Shown piece by piece: positions 56,301 to 64,000 of a stretch of 64,000 bases of DNA. Numbering within the stretch: position 1 is the first letter of the stretch; every line of letters begins with the position of its first letter. This stretch comes from Plazaster borealis (Eukaryota; Echinodermata; Asteroidea; Forcipulatida; Labidiasteridae). A program made the translations under genes and the position numbers. The stretch spans positions 3,658,001 through 3,722,000 of the forward strand of contig CM037472.1 in the NCBI GenBank assembly GCA_021014325.1, in the 5' to 3' direction. The notes beneath the pieces are model-generated. The model worked only from the letters and a program-made list of their open reading frames with translations. It was not told the origin of the DNA and did not search any database.

Positions 56301-58962
56301 CTCTGTAGCTCTTTTGTTTAACATGTGATGTCACAGGTCACATGGTCTATTAGGGTATAAATATTTATCAAAGTCAGCAAACTTTTTTTGTCACTTACAT
56401 TTGACAACAGCAGACGGCATCTTCGACAAATTTGATAGGAAGTGTGGTTTGGAGTTTGATCAAACACTTTTGGATCTATCGGGCAAAATGATAAAAATCA
56501 AGACCAAAAATAATGGGAAACACATGGATTACTTTAACTCCATTGAATAAGATCTTGCATCTATAGACCCCTTGCATATGAAGTCATACTCTCAAAAAGG
56601 AGGCAGATCATTTGACGATAGCTGTTCTCTGTGCGTAAAAACGTGCGCGTGACCTCAGCGTACCTGTAGCGTTTCACGTTATGCAAGGGGGACCTATTGA
56701 TTTCTATAGCCCCCTTACACAATGCGGAACGCATGTCCGAACAATGCGCGTCATTTTGGGTGTCAACTCTCTCTTGTGCATGTTTGTATATGATTTTGAC
56801 ACCCAAAATGGCGGACAGAATAGATGCGTGTGAGTGCGCAGCGCATTGTGCAAGGGGTCTATAAGAACCACAGTGAAACACAGCAAACCAACTTAGTTCT
56901 TACTTGAGATGTTGTTCTGGTCTGGGACCAACACTGACAACATTACAAAACAAAAGACATTATGGAGGAGCTCATTCACAACCAAAGATTATAGAGCGCC
57001 GAAGGCAAGATTAGGGCTGAAATGTGAAATGTGCACTGGACGCCATTTCAGCAAGCAACTCTTTTGATGCAACAATAAATCAGTGCAGACCATTGCTATC
57101 AAGGATATTTAAAAACATTTGCTTGATGAAATGGCACTCAAACGTATTTCACGTTCCAACAATAGATAGAGCCCCAGTTCCCCATTTTGCGCCTTCAGCG
57201 CTCTATAATCTTTATTCACAACAGACTAAATAGAGGCTGTAGTCTTGGCTCCAAGGCCCTACTGTTATATTAGTCAATGTCACAGCAACCAAAAAGTCAT
57301 GGCCGACGAAGTTCTATCACAGGAATGTGGTGTGATTGTGATAGCAGTGTGTGGGATGATAGCGCCCTCTGTTGATGATTATTTCTTTGTTCACATCGAT
57401 GATTTTTTTCTTCTTGACAAATACAGCTCAACAGGAGCATCTTGGAACCAAAGACTACAGAGGCTGCAGTCAGTGGCTTTTTTTTCCTCACCTTATTCAG
57501 CATCTGATACCACCTCCATTGTCTCTGTTGATTATTCACTTTGTACAACAATCGGTTCAAGGTGTATTTCTCACTAGAAAGACCTAATCCTACAGAATAA
57601 GACGCTTGTAATGCCTGCAATGCTGTCTTCAGTCTACACACATCATCTGTGAAAAATAAAATCATATTTTGTAGGGCAGTTAGGTGATGGGATTGTGTCT
57701 TTATTTTGTTGATACAAGCATGGATTTTTGGCGCAGTCAGAGTATGTCATGAGAAAGATATTTGGCTATAGGGTCATCACAGATTTCATTTGTGAAAAAT
57801 AATTGGTAGAATAACAAGCAATGGCAGCCATTTTTGAAAAATTTTGAAAGCTGCTTTTTAATTTTATTCTACCTTAAAAAAATTCAAAATTCAAATCTGC
57901 AATTGCCCTACAACCAAATATCTTTCTCATGATATACTGACTCTGTGTGTGTGCCAAATTCCATGCTTAATAATAATAAGTTTTTGTATCATCAAAGGCA
58001 CAATTCCCCCAAATCTTTCCTCTATCTCCTGCCCCACTTATGATCAATCTGTCTAATCGACGGGTGCCCTACCCCAAACCTCGTCACGGTTGAGGCAGGG
58101 CACCCGCCTTAGTCTAAAATTTGACAGGTGCCCTGCCTCAACTGCGAGGTCATCACGGTTAAGACAGGGCACCGTGGATACTGCCGACAGTTTGATCGCC
58201 AAATTGAGTTTTGCTCAGGGAATATATTACGACAAGCTGGGGCACTAGTAGTACGACCGATGATGTCAAAATTTTGAAAAAGAAGTACAGCGCCCCAGTT
58301 ACTGGGTCTAGGCTTGAAGAAGTTGTGAAGAGATTCACACTTGTTGTATTTACCTGGGCACTTAATAAATTCAGTAAAAACCATGCTAAGCAGGCTAGAT
58401 AATGTATTTGTTACCATGGAGGAAAGAATAATGATTGTTGGGCCCTTTGTTCCACTGAGCTGAAGAACTGAGTTAGGGGAAAAAGAAGAAGTTGATTGCA
58501 AAAACTGTAAGTAAATATTTTAAAGTTTAATTTAATATCTAAAACTAAATAAATTAAAAGCTCACTAAATCTAAACTCTAAAGACACTATTTTAGAGAAA
58601 ATTTCCATCTGAAGAATGAAGTGCTAAAAACATTCGCCATTGGACTTGAGCAACGATAGAATAAGTGCAAGACCACCTAAGTTTTTTTCATGGCCTCCAT
58701 GGTTTATTTGCACTGGTTTGTAGATTGATCCACGCGTGTTGTGTGCGAGAATCGTGAGTCCGTAAATTGGGCAACTACAGAAAATTTAGAAAACTCTTAC
58801 AAATTTATCAGAAACGCATCCCAAATCATACTTTGCACTAATTTCATCTTATTGAGATTCAAAATAACTGTACACACCTTCTTCAACTTCATAGCAATCG
58901 TACGAACAGCTCACAATAGGTGGTGGAGACACTTCACATCGGTTCCACAAGGAGGCTGACAT
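44385..58962 (-). CDS. NEPRO: NEPRO (nucleolus and neural progenitor protein) orthologue, complete, 9 exons
   Basis: Minus-strand exons are 58962-58878 (ATG), 57646-57492, 56475-56399, 53817-53689, 52216-52139, 50858-50765, 47303-47227, 46676-46522 and 45208-44385 (TGA). All junctions keep frame and give 557 residues, close to the human length of about 567. The N-terminal domain (1-206; DUF4477/NEPRO N-terminal family) shows a LWNR start, LNRLLYKVNNQQRQWRWYQM, KCLIKL, RQMLEYILIKLMGQAK and SSIVSRIW, each aligning in order with vertebrate NEPRO. Next come FPPSLLVWLKPDYDP and a lysine-rich region, and the C terminus is SDIDDIFACLE, matching the conserved DDIDDIF tail. NEPRO is a nucleolar protein linked to RNase MRP/P function, rRNA processing and neural progenitor maintenance. 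The basic repeats (KKLKKLLKHGIKKKMKKM) fit nucleolar targeting. Exon 4 uses a weak donor, GTATCC, required by phase. Introns are full of MITEs. Exon 9 alone encodes about half the protein. Confidence 0.9.
45365..45450. repeat. Dispersed repeat fragment (TTCTTATATAGCGCACATA)
   Basis: ATAATAATTGGTTCTTATATAGCGC ... CAAGGCGGTTTACA is a motif combination seen in dispersed repeats of many marine invertebrates. In the last NEPRO intron. Confidence 0.35.
45768..46228. mobile_element. Family Q-like foldback interrupted by a TTAA element
   Basis: The outer ends GATTTCACAAAACTCTTCCTAA and TTATCTCTTTGTGAAATCGG are inverted, with GACTAGTCTTA arms. Between them, 45836-46169 is a family A/D relative (TTAAAGGGACTTTTGGTAAC ... 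GTGTACAGGGCCTTTAA) flanked by TTAA on both sides. In the last NEPRO intron. Confidence 0.75.
46310..46460 (-). repeat. tRNA-derived SINE, copy with shortened anticodon arm
   Basis: The minus strand reads AGGGCTAGATAGCTCAGTTGG TAGAGTGCCGGCATATCGCAGG TTCAAGTCCCGC. The A and B boxes are only about 25 bases apart because the anticodon arm is missing. Shares its upstream GACAAAATAGGGAGACCC with 31140-31260. Confidence 0.6.
47361..47570. mobile_element. Family E foldback element, copy 2
   Basis: CATGTCACACAGAGCAAAT ... TTGCCTCATGGGACATGGC, with GGCAACTTGGAGGCAACCAA and GGAACTGGTTGCCTGTAAAT arms. It ends where a family A copy begins at 47572. Confidence 0.75.
47572..47935 (+). mobile_element. Family A MITE, copy 12
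   Basis: TTAAAGGCACTGAACACG ... CGTGTACAGTGCCTATTAA. In NEPRO intron 6. Confidence 0.85.
48334..48786. mobile_element. Two adjacent family B MITEs
   Basis: One copy runs 48334-48591 (GGGGCCAATTTCATAGCGCTG ... TGAAATTGGGCCC) and a second starts at once (GTGCCCAATTTCATAGAGCT ... GTAATTGGGCCC, to 48786). A further partial copy precedes them from 48264. In NEPRO intron 6. Confidence 0.75.
48975..49085. repeat. TGACTTGA-word degenerate repeat
   Basis: CTTGAGTCATATCAAGTCATTTCAAGTCAC, CTTGACTTGAGTCATC and GTGACTCGACCTG place about ten TGACTT/AAGTCA words in 110 bases, in both orientations. Confidence 0.6.
49861..50235 (-). mobile_element. Family A MITE, copy 13
   Basis: TTAAAGGTATCGTACACG ... CATGTTCAGTGCCTTTAA. 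Full length, NEPRO intron 6. Confidence 0.85.
50598..50735. mobile_element. Family B MITE, right part
   Basis: TAGTGCAATTTTCTGCTCAGC ... CAATGAAATTGGGCCC. It ends 30 bases from exon 6 of NEPRO. Confidence 0.65.
51095..51620. repeat. Degenerate tandem repeat with embedded MITE fragments
   Basis: ACCTGGAAGTCCAAAAC, ACCCTGGGAATCTGAAATC, ACCTTGGAAGTTCAAAAGC, CCTGGAAGTCGACAACC and ACCCTGGACATCCAAAATC are variants of a roughly 35-base unit. A family Q piece (51250-51372) and a family B piece (51377-51502) sit inside it. NEPRO intron 5. Confidence 0.5.
52433..52812. repeat. CCAATTGGA-rich satellite-like array
   Basis: About 380 bases composed almost wholly of TTGGA, CCAATT and AGTTGG words, so the sequence is similar on both strands and self-complementary at many scales. 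NEPRO intron 4. Confidence 0.8.
52880..52975 (-). repeat. tRNA-derived SINE, 3' part
   Basis: The minus strand reads GAGCGCTGGCACGTTTATCC AGAGGTCACAGGTTCAATCTG, then GTTTTTCTTTGTTCAACTCCC, the same tail as 2140-2195. It abuts the minisatellite that follows. Confidence 0.55.
52966..53325 (+). repeat. Minisatellite, four units of about 83-88 bp
   Basis: Each unit has TCTGTGGTACCAGTGCCAGC, ACAAACAGAAGAAACCCATG, CACCCAGTGCTAGCCTGGAG and TACTTTGTGGTAG. The third unit is diverged (CAGTTGACAATATAAG). The array is open on both strands only because its repeat lacks stops. NEPRO intron 4. Confidence 0.9.
53369..53566. mobile_element. Family B MITE, copy
   Basis: GGGGCCCAATTTCATAGAGCT ... CCTCTATGAAATTGGGCCC, near full length, between NEPRO exon 4 and the minisatellite. 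Confidence 0.8.
54708..55172. mobile_element. hAT-type element with CAGTGTTCTCCAACC ends
   Basis: CAGTGTTCTCCAACCTATAG at the left; GTTGGAGAACACTG at the right, inverted. ATAAC lies immediately outside both ends (5-bp duplication). The body holds GTGGCGC / CACGC words and a block like that in the 32.2-34.7 kb element. NEPRO intron 3. Confidence 0.75.
56030..56350. mobile_element. Family F element, copy 2
   Basis: CATGTAACCTTTGCTTACAAAG ... TGTGATGTCACAGGTCACATGG. It ends 49 bases before NEPRO exon 3 on the plus axis. Confidence 0.65.
56565..56870. mobile_element. Foldback element (ATAGACCCCTTGCATA)
   Basis: ATAGACCCCTTGCATATGAAG at the left and GCGCATTGTGCAAGGGGTCTAT at the right are inverted. 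A second inner pair, GACACCCAAAATGGCGG and CATTTTGGGTGTC, lies at 56750-56815. NEPRO intron 2. Confidence 0.65.
58065..58180. repeat. Short repeat GGTGCCCTACCCC / GGCAGGGCACCCG
   Basis: GGGTGCCCTACC, GAGGCAGGGCACCCG, GGTGCCCTGCCTCAAC and AAGACAGGGCACCG alternate in orientation with CGTCACGGTTGAG / CATCACGGTTAAG between them. NEPRO intron 1. Confidence 0.6.
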
Positions 58963-59499
58963 CTTGTTTTCCCGTGGAGACTGGTCGCGATCGTTTTGCA
59001 AGATAAAATAATACACGATAACGTCTGGGTGTAGCACAGGGCCCAATTTCACGTTTTAAACGTAGCGCCCTCTAGAGGTCAATAAGAGAAAGCGAGTATG
59101 GGTGGATGGGCGTGTCAGGCGGGGGGGGGGAGGGTGTTATCAGCCCAAACAAAATCTAGAATGAATTTAGGTAATTATTAGAGACTCCTTGGCCACCACC
59201 ACTATTCTTTTATGGTGTTCTAAATCTGTTTATACAACTCAGAATAATGGAAAAACAACAACTTTTAATCAGATGAATCATCAATTTGAACAAAGTAGTT
59301 TTTTTTAATATTGTGTATGCAAGGTCGCCCCAAACAAGGCTAAACAGCCACTTTTTGTAAGGAGCTAAAAGAAGAAAAACATTTACAATGAAAATAACTC
59401 GGGGGAGTTGAAGGTATACAGCCCATTTTCCAATTATTTCTTTGCCTCCCCTCGCCTGCCCCTCACATAAAAATGTCCAGTAAGGCCACTGCAAGTCTT

Positions 59500-60125
59500 C
59501 AACAAAATGTCTCCAAACAACAAGACAATACACACAATCATCGAAACCAGAGTCATGTGACTCATAGTGGGTGTACAAAGTAAACAAACCAAGCAAGCAA
59601 AGCCCGCATTGAAAAGCATGGCTACTTTGAACCTTAAAGGCACTGAACACGTTAGGAAATTGTCAAAGACCAGTGTTCTCACTTGGTGTATCCCAACATA
59701 TGCATAAAATAACAAGCCTGTGAAAATTTGGGCTCAATTGGTCATCGAAGTTGCAAGAAAATGATGAAAGAAAAAACACCCTTGTTGTACAAATTTGTGT
59801 GCTTTCAGATAAGAATAAAAACTTGTTGCAAGAAGTTTTTATTATTTTAGTGAGAAATTACCTCTTTCTCAAAAACTACGTTACTTCAGAGGGAGTCGTT
59901 TCCTACAATTTTTTATACTATCAACAGCTCTCCGTTGCTTGTTACCAAGTAAGTTTTTATGCTAATATTTGTTTTAAATCATTACCAAACGTGTACGATA
60001 CCTTTAAGGCAGAAGCTTTTAGAAGCAGCCATGCTTTTCCATGCACACGCTTGCTTGGTTTGTTTACATTGTTTACCCACTATGAGTTACGTGACTCCAG
60101 TCGCCGATTGTGTCTATAATTCAGA
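59500..60125. mobile_element. Large foldback with a family A element at its centre
   Basis: The left arm 59515-59633 and right arm 60008-60125 are inverted copies (AGCCATGCTTTTC, GCTTGCTTGGTTTGTTTAC, CCCACTATGAGT.AC.TGACTC). A full family A element with TTAA at both ends (59634-60007) lies exactly between them. Confidence 0.8.
59634..60007 (+). mobile_element. Family A MITE, copy 14
   Basis: TTAAAGGCACTGAACACG ... CGTGTACGATACCTTTAA. Full length, inserted at the loop of a longer inverted repeat. Confidence 0.85.
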
Positions 60126-60366
60126 CAGAAATCAAAAACAAGAAACAGAATAATTTCATACAGCATTAATTTATCTTTATTTCACATTGAAATAATTATA
60201 GTTATGTAAAATTACCCACGGCTCACACAAACGTCCACCAATCTTTGGTCGAGCTGTTTCTTTTGAAGCAAGACAATGTGAACAGAATAGATCCATGTCA
60301 TGGTACAGCCCATCTTTCTTTTTCTCCAATTCGACCCAATGTTACTGAAGTGAGGCTAAGATGAAA

Positions 60367-60562
60367 AACAGTCTGGTACCTTTGTATGTAATGAGTTAGA
60401 TAACTATCTTTTCCATTGTATGTACAGGGAACCCAACAGTCTGGTCCCTTGGTATGAAATGAGATTCATAACTATCTTTGTCAGTGTGTATACAGGGAAC
60501 CCAACAGTCTGGTCCCTTTGTATGAACTGAGATTTATAACCATCAATGTCAGTGTGTACACT
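60367..60562 (+). repeat. Tandem repeat, three units of about 65-70 bp
   Basis: Each unit has AACAGTCTGGTCCCTTTGTATG, ATGAGATT.ATAACTATC and a TGTGT.TACAGGGAACCC end. Confidence 0.8.
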
Positions 60563-61218
60563 GGAGATCTAACAAAGATGGCCACACCATGATAAGAATC
60601 TACAGATTAGGATCCTCTAATAAGCAGCAGCAATTTGAGGACAGTATCTACGGATAATTTCTGATCTATACAAATTCTATAGAAGCAACTATTAGCGACC
60701 AATGAGTCCACATATTCCAATATCTAGAATGGTATTTGTAGATGAATTCACTCAGAGTGAGTCACTGACGATCTTTGCGATCTACGCGGCTCTTTCAGAA
60801 GACCAACACACTCAGTGAAAATGCTTTAGCAATTCTGTGTTATTTCCAACATGTTGAGTTAATGCCCTGCACCGTGTAATGTTTAGCTTGTTAAGGAGTC
60901 GATAGAAACATCCATAAACATCTTAAATCTATAAATTAATAAAATCATAAAAAACCCTCACACATCTGAACATTAAGTTTAATTGGGAAGATTGTGCAGC
61001 CCTGCCATTGCCAACAGCAAAATGGGAAAAATTCACTTGAACAGTGAAGCTAACGGCTATTCATAATAATTGTCCAATTTACACCTACAAACAAATTTAC
61101 AATTAATTTAAACGGGTAACTTTTGTCCAGGGCAAAATGTCATGGCAATGCTGACTGTACGTCAAGAATTGACGCTTACATTGGGTAGAACTTTATGGTT
61201 AATCAGGGTTAATCCTGG

Positions 61219-61403
61219 ACCCAATTTCAAAGAGCTGCTTAAGCAGAACAAAAGTGCTTAACAATATCCCACTCAGCAAAAATAAGCAAGATACCAGTCA
61301 CACGTGTCACATGGTGTTTTGGCTGGTAATCTTATGCCGGTAAGCATAATTGTTTTGTTCTTAGTTACTTTTTGTGCTTAAGCAGATCTATGAAATTGGG
61401 CCC
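61219..61403. mobile_element. Family B MITE, copy
   Basis: GACCCAATTTCAAAGAGCTGC ... GATCTATGAAATTGGGCCC, with TTGGCTGGTAATC inside. Confidence 0.8.
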
Positions 61404-62056
61404 TGATGAAAAGTGTGATTGTAAGCGATTTAAAACTGGATTTAAAAAGCAGCGCCATGAAAATTGCCCAAGTTTACCGCTTCTTTATATTTAAAATTGT
61501 GATCCACCAGTTGATGTACATTTAATTTTAGCTTGAATTTTCTAGGTATAAACATTTGACAACAAATTCTGTGGTTTGTACAAGGTGCTATGATAACTGT
61601 GAAATTCTGAATTTTTGGAATGTGTTACAATAGGAGTTTATGAGACACACAGTCCATACACACATTATATTGAGTCCTATAAGAGTACATGTATATGTTT
61701 GAGCTTCAAAATCGGTTATTTTGTTCGTTTACCAACACACACACACCCATACACAAATCATGGGATATAAAAATCCCAAATGAGAAGGGAAAAAAATCAA
61801 ATAAATAAAAATCTTACTTTTAAGTATTAGCTTCAAAATACATCTTGCCAATCTGTGGTACCGGTAATACCAACTCCCCTCAAAAAAATAAATAAATAAA
61901 AATCAAACAAGACAAAAACGATTGAACCAACCTTGCTTATGAAATTATTGCTTGACAAAATATGATCTAGTATAAAAATTCAAAAGAGGCAGGGTTTAGA
62001 TCCATCACAATTGTTCATTCTTTCTTTCTTCATAAACTAACCAATATCTTCAGCCA

Positions 62057-62453
62057 TTAAAGGAATCGTATACATTTGGTAATTGGAACCCACTGTTTGT
62101 TTCAATCCTATATAGTTGTAGATATATACCATAAAACTAAACTTGGGGAAATTTCATTTCAAAAGGTGGTAGAATTTTAGATATTGCCGAAAATCTGGAG
62201 CGGTTATGTCCACGCAGGAAGAATAATCTGCAATTGGAATACACAATCTGAGAAACGTTTCTGACAGAAACGCTTCTCAGATTCAAATTTGTTTGGATAA
62301 AAACTGATATCTTTTTCCATAACCACCTTACTTCAAAGTGAAATGTTTCTCAAAATGCTTTAGACTATCGGAAGCTGCTGTACTTCTCACCAAGTAAGTT
62401 TTTTATTGCCATTAATTTTATGAGTAATTACCAAACGTATACAGACCCTTTAA
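62057..62453 (+). mobile_element. Family D element, full copy
   Basis: TTAAAGGAATCGTATACATTTGG ... CGTATACAGACCCTTTAA, with a GAGAAACGTTTCTGAC / GAAACGCTTCTCAG hairpin and CTTCTCACCAAGTAAG. Confidence 0.75.
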
Positions 62454-63239
62454 AGATGGATATTAAACCCTATCTCTTCCGAAACGGATGTATCATGCAA
62501 GTATTACGACTACAGTCAACCTACAACAACTCAAAATTGATGTCTATCTGTCTAGTTATGTCATCTACCAGGATTATATTGCATTTGATACACGTAGGGT
62601 ACACGAGTATGAAGGAGTAAATCTTCAACTCAAAAAACACACAGGTAGTTAATCAAAATAAACAAATAAAGTCCATATACACTTTTGGTAACGACTCAAT
62701 TTTAGACTCCATGCGGGTAAGAAGAAAAAACACAAACACAAAAACGCATTTAAAGTTTTACGCCAGCTTGTAAGAGAAACGTTGGTGTAATAAATTCATC
62801 ATTCCAGAAGGTTTGTAGAGCATCATCTCATTTTACAAGGTGCTTCACTAGAAACTAAAAAGCAAGATGTGCAAAAAACAAATTACTCAAATGTGTATCC
62901 TTGGTGACGGCTCTATGAAACATAAATAAAACCCAACCAATTCTTAAATAATTTTTCTGAAAAGAACTTGTTAAACGACTCACCAGAAAGAAGAAAAAAA
63001 ACCACCAATGTCTTTGCAGTTTTCTAAGGAAATCTGAGATACTTTAAAGATGTTACCAATAGTGTATAGAGACTTGATTTCTTCATCTATTATAAAAAAA
63101 TGAACAGTCTTACACTGTACATTTATGTATTGCTTAAGGTTTGTTTAAAAAATGAGCAAGGATAGTTTTCTAATCCTAAAGACAACTACAATCTTTATTA
63201 TTATGCTATTCATTGTGACCCAAACTGCTACCACATTTC

Positions 63240-63480
63240 AGTGTTGTAGTCAAGTACTTTTCAGTCCTATATCAAGTACTCTCAAGTACTACAGTGGCTG
63301 AGTAGTACTCAAGTACAAGTACTTGGACCATTGAGTACGAGTGCAAGTCTCCGAGTACCGAGTATTCTGATATCCGAGTACAGAGTCCAGCAACCGAGTA
63401 CCAAGTACTTTATACAGAAAAATACTTCAATATGAGGTATCAACACATTTATTGTTTTTTGCTAGCTGAGTTCGAGTACT
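63240..63480. repeat. GAGTAC/CAAGTACT degenerate satellite
   Basis: Around twenty GAGTAC, AAGTAC or AGTACT words in 240 bases, with irregular 8-14-base spacing. Confidence 0.75.
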
Positions 63481-63670
63481 ACAACACTGCCAAAATTCCA
63501 CCTTGTTTGTATCACCTTCCAAATCAGGACCAGCAGACATTTCAAAGGAAAACCATGATATACACTAAAAGGTATTTCAGTTTACCACTTTGAATTCATC
63601 CAAATTATTTGGCTGGTTGATTTGAAATAATGTGGATGTTAATTACCACTGGTACAGGCCACAATCTTAC

Positions 63671-63770
63671 CGACCATGATGACAGCCTGGTTGGCCCCGA
63701 TGCCACTTAAAAAAATGCACATGTCACAGCCAACTTGGCCAGGAATTACTAGGCCGAGCATGAACTTCCT
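63671..63770 (-). CDS. Possible internal exon of an unidentified minus-strand gene
   Basis: The minus strand from 63770 reads open as RKFMLGLVIPGQVGCDMCIF ... GIGANQAVIMV up to a strong donor, GTCG|GTAAGATT, at 63670. The acceptor (TATCAAAG) lacks a good pyrimidine tract. The peptide looks protein-like but I do not recognise it. It could equally be a terminal exon running to a TAA at 63639. It may belong to a gene that starts beyond the right edge of the window. Confidence 0.25.
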
Positions 63771-64000
63771 CTTTGATAATCTCAATAAAATAAAATAAAT
63801 TGTTGTTGCCCTTTGAGTGGCTTTTGAATTTTGACTAAGCCAAGCCCAAAGTGCCCCCTGGTGTGATTTTCTGTAAGCCCTGCCCCTTTTCAATTCTTGT
63901 TTTCCCCGTTTGACCTTCTGGCGCACAGATTCTCTTTAAAACAGTCACGTTTTAAATTGTGCAACCATTCTTCTCATTAAAGGGGGTCATGCAAAGTTGT

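Larger units (their letters stand above)
60176..63638 (-). other. AT-rich stretch, possible long 3' UTR of a minus-strand gene
   Basis: AATAAA on the minus strand at 60181-60176 would be a poly(A) signal for a unit entering from the right. Repeats are sparser here than elsewhere: a tandem array at 60.37 kb, a family B copy at 61219-61403, a family D copy at 62057-62453 and a GAGTAC array at 63.24 kb. No coding exon is seen between 60.2 and 63.6 kb. The UTR reading is speculative. Confidence 0.25.

Noticed and set aside
59751..60119. 122-codon frame starting MQENDERKNTLVVQICVLSD
   Set aside because: The same peptide recurs at 15.3, 22.9, 34.7, 42.6 and 47.7 kb because it is the translation of family A MITEs. 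It is not a gene.

Overview
This window is animal nuclear DNA. It is AT-rich, its genes are split into short exons with GT/AG splice sites, and miniature inverted-repeat elements are very abundant. The gene set and the repeat families (one beginning TTAAAGGCACTGAACACG, another GGGCCCAATTTCATAGAGC) suggest an echinoderm, most likely a sea star. The group assignment rests on familiarity with those repeats and was not tested by a search. I see no viral, prokaryotic or CRISPR content.

Five transcription units can be supported, all by joining exons in frame across splice sites. (1) 69-4108, plus strand: the last four exons of an EF-hand calcium-binding protein. (2) and (3) 6427-9576 and 18962-21370, minus strand: two tandem PLAC8-family genes with identical four-exon structure and 129 residues each. 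(4) 28018-31077, minus strand: a small bZIP factor of the ATF3/JDP2/Fos group, 178 residues, with a candidate promoter and noncoding first exon near 39.1 kb. (5) 44385-58962, minus strand: a complete nine-exon NEPRO gene (nucleolus and neural progenitor protein), 557 residues. A possible exon of a sixth gene lies at 63.7 kb.

Layout: 1-4.2 kb EF-hand gene. 4.2-6.3 kb repeats. 6.4-9.6 kb PLAC8-like gene B. 9.6-18.9 kb intergenic with many foldback elements. 18.9-21.4 kb PLAC8-like gene A. 21.4-28.0 kb intergenic repeats. 28.0-31.1 kb bZIP coding exons. 31.1-39.1 kb a repeat-filled stretch that would be bZIP intron 1 if the 39.1 kb promoter is right; it holds a 2.5 kb hAT-like element with an 8-bp target duplication. 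39.2-44.3 kb repeats. 44.4-59.0 kb NEPRO, its introns full of mobile elements. 59.0-64.0 kb repeats and a quiet AT-rich stretch that may be a long 3' UTR.

The genes do not form a pathway. The most informative material beyond the genes is the nesting of mobile elements. One family of at least 14 copies is flanked by TTAA on both sides and is caught inside three other families. There is also a 537-bp foldback built of GCAAAT repeats with a near-perfect 8-bp target duplication, and two loci about 9 kb apart share inverted flank sequence. Most open frames of 60-120 codons in the window lie in repeats or have no splice or domain support and are not annotated as genes.
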